A stretch of DNA of 64,000 nucleotides from contig CAWGZV010000002.1 of NCBI GenBank assembly GCA_963827155.1, positions 3,596,001 to 3,660,000 on the forward strand, written 5' to 3'. Both the position numbers and the translations under genes were made by a program. The DNA comes from UTCFX2 sp963827155. Lineage in GTDB: Bacteria; Chloroflexota; Anaerolineae; Anaerolineales; UBA4823. Under the pieces are notes generated by a model that worked only from the letters and a program-made list of their open reading frames with translations, did no database searches and was not told the DNA's origin. Shown one piece after another: positions 60,113 to 64,000 of this stretch. The stretch's first letter is position 1, and each line of letters begins with the position of its first letter.

Positions 60113-61111
60113 TCAGGTTGTGATATTATGTTCCACCGTGATGACTACATTCCCCTTTTTTTGTCCTGTATCAACATATCTATGAGCCTCTGCAGTTTGT
60201 TCCAACGGATAGTCTCTATCCACCACCGATATTAATTTCCCCGCTTCAATAAGCTCTGAGAGGAATAATAAATCTTCACTTCTTTGGTTGGCTGCCCCAA
60301 TGATTACTTTCTTGCTGCTTCTCCTCGACGTCCAGCTCCCCCTTATCATTTGCGCTAACCCAGGATTGCCTATAAGATATCGTCCATTTTGTTTTAAAGA
60401 TCTTACACAATCCGAAAACGAACACTTGCCCATCACATCAAAAATAACATCATATGTCTCCGCGCGTTTGAGATAATCCTCTCGAGTGTAATCAATGACA
60501 TGGTCTGCACCAATCGAGCGCAGCATTTCCAGTTTATTCGAACTGTCCACTCCGGTTACTTCCGCCGCATAGTACCTTGCAAGCTGTACCGCAAAAGTAC
60601 CGATACTCCCACCTGCGCCGATAATCAAAACCTTTTGTCCGCTTTGGATATTTCCTCTTCTAACAAAATGCAAGGCCTCTAGTCCCGCGGTCGGAACGGC
60701 GGCGGCTTCCTCATATGTCATATTGACCGGTTTAAGAGCTAATCCCCCCATTTTGGGAACTTCAGGCAGGCATTTGTATTCGGCATAAGCTCCAAAACCA
60801 AAACCGGTGGTTGCAAATACCTGGTCACCTTTCTTGAATAGCTTAACATCCTTGCCGACGGATTCAATTTCCCCGGCCAGCTCCTGCCCAAGTATGGTAA
60901 CTCTTTGGGGTTTTTTGATACCCACATAGAGCCATATGGGAAGCAATAACCAGACAGGGAATTTGAGACTTCGCATCTCGCAATCCCCTGCGGTTACGGT
61001 TGTCGCATGTATTCTTATCAATACTTCAGTCTCTTTTGGGGCGGGTTTAGCCACCTCTCTAAGCTGAAGGACCTCCGGTGGTCCGTATTTTGTCCAAATA
61101 ATAGCTTTCAT
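60113..61111 (-). CDS. MDR-family zinc-independent oxidoreductase (quinone-oxidoreductase-like), paralogue 1
   Basis: A 332-residue NAD(P)H-dependent dehydrogenase. N-terminal MDR barrel (MKAIIWTKYGPPEVLQLREV, LGQELAGEIESVGKDV) and a Rossmann domain (GQKVLIIGAGGSIGTFAVQLA, GVDSSNKLEML). Zinc-binding cysteines of alcohol dehydrogenases are missing. It resembles zeta-crystallin-like quinone reductases. It is one base downstream of the paralogue at 61113, and its sequence is about half identical to it. Confidence 0.9.
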   Translation of the reverse strand: MKAIIWTKYGPPEVLQLREVAKPAPKETEVLIRIHATTVTAGDCEMRSLKFPVWLLLPIWLYVGIKKPQRVTILGQELAGEIESVGKDVKLFKKGDQVFATTGFGFGAYAEYKCLPEVPKMGGLALKPVNMTYEEAAAVPTAGLEALHFVRRGNIQSGQKVLIIGAGGSIGTFAVQLARYYAAEVTGVDSSNKLEMLRSIGADHVIDYTREDYLKRAETYDVIFDVMGKCSFSDCVRSLKQNGRYLIGNPGLAQMIRGSWTSRRSSKKVIIGAANQRSEDLLFLSELIEAGKLISVVDRDYPLEQTAEAHRYVDTGQKKGNVVITVEHNITT

Positions 61112-61112
61112 A

Positions 61113-62126
61113 TTATTGACCTGGCTCCACAGTTATGACTACTTTTCCTTTTGAGTATCCACCTTCAAGATACCGCATCGCTTCAGGAACCTCACTTAAC
61201 GGGTAAAGTCTATCGATAACAGGCTTTACTTTGCCGGTTGAAAAAAGCTCTTCCAAAATCGCCAAATCTTCTTTATTGTTGGGTTTCCACATCACGATTC
61301 CCGTTTTCTTACTCCCAGTCATTGAAATCAATGGTCCAAGGATAAAAGCTTGAAGAATTGCAGCCCCGGAACCTCCGACCATTACAAATATTCCCTCGGG
61401 ACTCAAAGCCCTCTTGTAATCGAAAATCGAGCGAGATGCCACAACATCAAGAATAAAGTCATACCTTTGCCCATTTTTGGTGAAATCCTCTTGAGTGTAA
61501 TCAATGACATGGTCCGCACCAATCGAGCGCAGCATGTCCAATTTACTCGGGCTGTCCACGCCAGTCACTTCGGCCCCGAGCGATTTGGCAATCTGCACCG
61601 CAAAAGTACCCACACCACCACCTGCACCATTGATTAAAACCTTTTGTCCTGGCTGAATCTCTCCTTTATCCGATAGAAGAAAACTGGGCGAAGATGATCC
61701 TACTCCCCGAAGATTTTGTAGGGCATTGGCTCCTGCTGAAGGCATGGCGGCAGCTTCCTCAAATGTCATCCTGGCCGGTTTCAGCCTTAATGCTTTTTCA
61801 GGAACACATACATACTCCGCAAAAGCACCATAACCCAACAAGGATAAATCTGCCCAGATCGCATCCCCAGGTTGAAATTGCTTTACGTTTCTGCCTAATG
61901 CTTCAATCCGCCCGGCGATGTCAGATCCGAGGATCTTGTACTTTGGTTTCAGAGGCCCCCCGAAACGGGCACTCCAATTCCCCCTCAGGATTTCTAAATC
62001 GGCCGCATTGATGGATGCCGCATGAACTTTTACCAGGGCTTCATCATCCTTGGGAACAGGTTTTTCAACCTCTTTTAGTTCAAGAACGTCAGGTGGCCCG
62101 TATTTTGTGTATACAATCGCTTTCAA
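61113..62126 (-). CDS. MDR-family oxidoreductase, paralogue 2
   Basis: A 337-residue enzyme from a TTG at 62126 (LKAIVYTKYGPPDVLELKEV) backed by GGAAGGAA five bases upstream; a longer start at 62156 lacks a site. Rossmann glycine motif GQKVLINGAGGGVGTFAVQIA and RSIGADHVIDYTQED. Same family as the two neighbours, with the closest match to the partial gene at 63560. It probably reduces quinones or alpha,beta-unsaturated carbonyls. Repeated tandem copies indicate local duplication. Confidence 0.9.
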   Translation of the reverse strand: MKAIVYTKYGPPDVLELKEVEKPVPKDDEALVKVHAASINAADLEILRGNWSARFGGPLKPKYKILGSDIAGRIEALGRNVKQFQPGDAIWADLSLLGYGAFAEYVCVPEKALRLKPARMTFEEAAAMPSAGANALQNLRGVGSSSPSFLLSDKGEIQPGQKVLINGAGGGVGTFAVQIAKSLGAEVTGVDSPSKLDMLRSIGADHVIDYTQEDFTKNGQRYDFILDVVASRSIFDYKRALSPEGIFVMVGGSGAAILQAFILGPLISMTGSKKTGIVMWKPNNKEDLAILEELFSTGKVKPVIDRLYPLSEVPEAMRYLEGGYSKGKVVITVEPGQ

Positions 62127-62159
62127 GGTATTCCTTCCATATACTGATAAACGCAACCC

Positions 62160-62342
62160 CTACAGGAGCAGCAATGCAATTCCAAAGGCAATCAGCCAGA
62201 CAGACCACAAGACATAACTGATCGCGTTTACCGCACTTGTGGCTTTGAAGCCCGTTTTATCAATGACTGCTTACCACAAGAGTTCACTGCCAGCGGCCTC
62301 ATTCCCGAGGAGTGCATTGCTTAATGTGATTTTGCTAAGCAT
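62160..62342 (-). pseudogene. Relic of a small membrane protein (DUF4386-like tail)
   Basis: The minus frame reads MLSKITLSNALLGNEAAGS, then an in-frame TAA, then AVIDKTGFKATSAVNAISYV and a membrane helix (LWSVWLIAFGIALLLL) to a TAG. The hydrophobic tail and GFKATSAVNA recall the end of DUF4386-type membrane proteins. The internal stop and missing N-terminal half make it a remnant. Confidence 0.45.
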
Positions 62343-62347
62343 GAAGC

Positions 62348-63334
62348 CTACCTCGTTGCTAACTCACGGACCCGGCGGACCATCTGGATGATGGCTGAGA
62401 TCGCGGCATCAGGCTGTTCAATCTGAATGTTGTGGCCGCTATTGCCCGCAATGAGGTGCTCGCTGTCGGTCGATAACTGGAGGTAGCGTGCCTGCGATGC
62501 GGTTGAGTCCGCATCCATATCTTTGCCGCGCGATAGAAGGATTAAGGGCAAATCGCCCAACGTTGTGACGGCCCTGGCTTGCGCCCCGCCCTCCGTCATC
62601 CCCCGGCTTTCGTCCAGGGCGGTTTGGATCCAACGCGGGGTCACCGAGAGAGCTTTGTAGGCTTGCTGATCCTGCGGCGGCAGGTTTTGATCGATGCCGG
62701 ACAGCAGGCGCACCAGGCCAGCGCGGGCGATCAACGCTGGCAGCGAGGTCTTGCCGGGTTTCGGAGCTGGCTGAGGAGTGGCGACACCCGAAGTGGACAG
62801 GTTTTGTGGGTCAATCAACACCAACCCGGCGACTTCCTCTGGATAGTCATGAGCGTACACGCGCATGGTATACCCGGCCAGTGAATGCCCCACCAGCACA
62901 AAGGGGCCGGCTTCATTGGCGTTTGCCAGAAGGGTGTGCAGCTCTTTGGCAAATTCCCGGGCAGTCCGCGGCTGTGAGCTCACCTCGCTCCATCCCATCC
63001 CTGCCCGATCGTAGGTGCAGATACGGGTGGTTTTGGCGACTTCGGGCTGTACCCAACCCCATCCGGCAGACGAATCCCCCCAGCCGGTATCGATCACCAC
63101 GGTGGGGCTGACGGAGCCGCTGCAGTTGAGGTGCAGGCGGTAACCACCCACATCCACCATTGCACCGGGAGGCGGATTAGCCCGTGAATCAGAAGCTTCT
63201 GATACCGACTCGAAAACAGCACCGATCAGGGATAAAATCACAAGCCCAGTCACTATCCTGCCCAGCCAGATGAAAAACCTTCGCCAGCGCTTTTTGGTTG
63301 GGTGTAACTCTTGTAATTGATCTTGATTGTTCAT
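62348..63334 (-). CDS. Membrane-anchored alpha/beta hydrolase
   Basis: A 328-residue protein with an N-terminal helix (FFIWLGRIVTGLVILSLIGAV) and an alpha/beta hydrolase domain: oxyanion VVIDTGWGDSSAGWGWVQP, TYDRAGMGWSE, nucleophile VLVGHSLAGYTMRV, acid and histidine GNSGHNIQIEQP. The long 'lid' between residues 180 and 270 is typical of outward-facing esterases. It lies between MDR paralogues; related function is possible but unproven. Confidence 0.88.
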   Translation of the reverse strand: MNNQDQLQELHPTKKRWRRFFIWLGRIVTGLVILSLIGAVFESVSEASDSRANPPPGAMVDVGGYRLHLNCSGSVSPTVVIDTGWGDSSAGWGWVQPEVAKTTRICTYDRAGMGWSEVSSQPRTAREFAKELHTLLANANEAGPFVLVGHSLAGYTMRVYAHDYPEEVAGLVLIDPQNLSTSGVATPQPAPKPGKTSLPALIARAGLVRLLSGIDQNLPPQDQQAYKALSVTPRWIQTALDESRGMTEGGAQARAVTTLGDLPLILLSRGKDMDADSTASQARYLQLSTDSEHLIAGNSGHNIQIEQPDAAISAIIQMVRRVRELATR

Positions 63335-63380
63335 GATGCAACCTCAATTTAGGTCGACTCATATCGATCAAATTTCAGCC

Positions 63381-63545
63381 TTAGCCTGCTGTCACTCTAG
63401 CCGTGACCATCTTATCACTGATTTCCCACAGCCGTGTCCAGGTGGCTCCGTCATAGGCTGCGCGACCGGATGAAACTGTACTCAGCTTTCTTGCGAAACC
63501 GGTGCGCACCAAACCAGGATGCAGCATATTACCTGCATTCCACTA
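63381..63545 (-). pseudogene. C-terminal relic of a short-chain dehydrogenase
   Basis: On the minus strand the frame reads MLHPGLVRTGFARKLSTV, then AAYDGATWTRLWEISDKMV to a TAA at 63381-63383. The LHPGLVRT and LWEISDK segments are those of retinol-dehydrogenase-like SDRs just past the catalytic region. The NAD-binding domain and catalytic YxxxK are missing. A truncated remnant. Confidence 0.6.
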
Positions 63546-63559
63546 TGCTTCGCTGCTAG

Positions 63560-64000
63560 TCAGGCTTTGTGATTGTGTTCGATCGTAATGATGACTTTTC
63601 CCAGGGCGTGGCCATCCTCAAGATACCGGATTGCGTCGGCTGTTTCACTAAGTGGGTAACATCGATCAATCACAGGGACGACTTTGCCGTCTTCAACAAG
63701 CTCTTTGATAAAAGTTAAGTCCATGCGGTTTGGCTTCGCCAGCATATTCCCCATTTTCTGACCACCGGCCTTTGTATACCACGGTCCGATGATCATCGCC
63801 TGGGTCATTTGAGACATTGATCCACCGCTCATGACATACGTACCCGTTGGAGCCAATGCACGCCTGTAATCTGAAATCGATCGATCTCCGTTCGCAGCCA
63901 GGATCAGGTCATACTGCTTCCCATTTTTAGTAAAATCCTCGTGATTGTAATCAATCACATGGTCAGCCCCAATCGAGCGCACCATTTCCGTTTTCTTTGT
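63560..64000 (-). CDS. MDR-family oxidoreductase, paralogue 3 (cut by window edge)
   Basis: The frame runs from the edge to a stop at 63560 and shows the MDR C-terminal half: VRSIGADHVIDYNHEDF, ISDYRRALAPTGTYVMSGG and the tail YLEDGHALGKVIITIE. It is nearly collinear with paralogue 2 (RSIGADHVIDYTQED, YLEGGYSKGKVVITVE). The N-terminal half lies beyond 64000. Confidence 0.88.
   Translation of the reverse strand, partial: TKKTEMVRSIGADHVIDYNHEDFTKNGKQYDLILAANGDRSISDYRRALAPTGTYVMSGGSMSQMTQAMIIGPWYTKAGGQKMGNMLAKPNRMDLTFIKELVEDGKVVPVIDRCYPLSETADAIRYLEDGHALGKVIITIEHNHKA

Noticed and set aside
1..64000. CRISPR array, rRNA, intact tRNA, insertion sequence or prophage
   Set aside because: No regularly spaced repeats with unique spacers, no rRNA or complete cloverleaf, and no transposase, integrase or phage protein was recognised.

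Overview
The window looks like chromosomal DNA of a free-living bacterium, most probably a member of the Chloroflexota (class Anaerolineae or near it). This is inference from gene content: MacB/FtsX-type ABC systems, a MalT-like LuxR regulator, ABC proteins with C-terminal cyclic-nucleotide-binding domains, DUF4097-type surface lipoproteins, a DUF6544 protein beside a class 1 isoprenoid-fold enzyme, and many alpha/beta hydrolases. No rRNA, intact tRNA, CRISPR array, transposase or phage module was seen, so the lineage cannot be fixed from the sequence alone.

Layout. 1-12.7 kb: a cut-off membrane sensor, an ABC ATPase with a very large FtsX permease, a pentameric ligand-gated ion channel carrying two extra N-terminal domains, then an operon of a winged-helix regulator, a double-ATPase fused to a cyclic-nucleotide-binding domain, and a MacB-like permease. 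12.8-16 kb: a metal-homeostasis operon (Tat-exported multicopper oxidase, ZIP transporter with an extracytoplasmic domain, DtxR/MntR repressor) behind a promoter with a palindromic operator. 16-25 kb: M28 lipoprotein peptidase, an aminotransferase fragment, PAP2 phosphatase, 70-bp tandem repeats, DUF302, small membrane proteins and a DUF4097-type cluster. 25-35.8 kb: LuxR regulator, an ATP-grasp ligase beside an ABC exporter with a cyclic-nucleotide domain, a glycosyltransferase, and a small secreted protein with textbook promoter and terminator.

36.5-43 kb is a minus-strand operon under a TetR regulator: TetR, CPBP protease-like protein, two membrane proteins, flavodoxin, DUF6544, class 1 isoprenoid-fold enzyme, alpha/beta hydrolase. 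It is the best candidate here for an uncharacterised system. 43-50 kb holds a dead HigBA toxin-antitoxin pair, a PPC-domain lipoprotein and an operon of stress/housekeeping accessory genes. 50.4-59.7 kb is a nucleobase/hydantoin module: a BMP-type nucleoside ABC transporter, two M20 amidohydrolases (YgeY-like and HyuC/AllC-like) and a divergent dihydropyrimidinase/hydantoinase. 60-64 kb has three paralogous MDR oxidoreductases with an alpha/beta hydrolase and gene relics between them.

Two themes cut across the window. First, at least 13 single-base indels interrupt otherwise well-conserved genes, clustered at 13.5-15.4 kb and 41.2-41.45 kb, several in homopolymers; consensus error is as likely as real decay. 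Second, there are genuine relics that indels in homopolymers cannot explain: HigBA with one nonsense substitution each, a tRNA-Ser remnant, a duplicated glycosyltransferase tail, an SDR tail, and a dispersed hairpin repeat in three copies.
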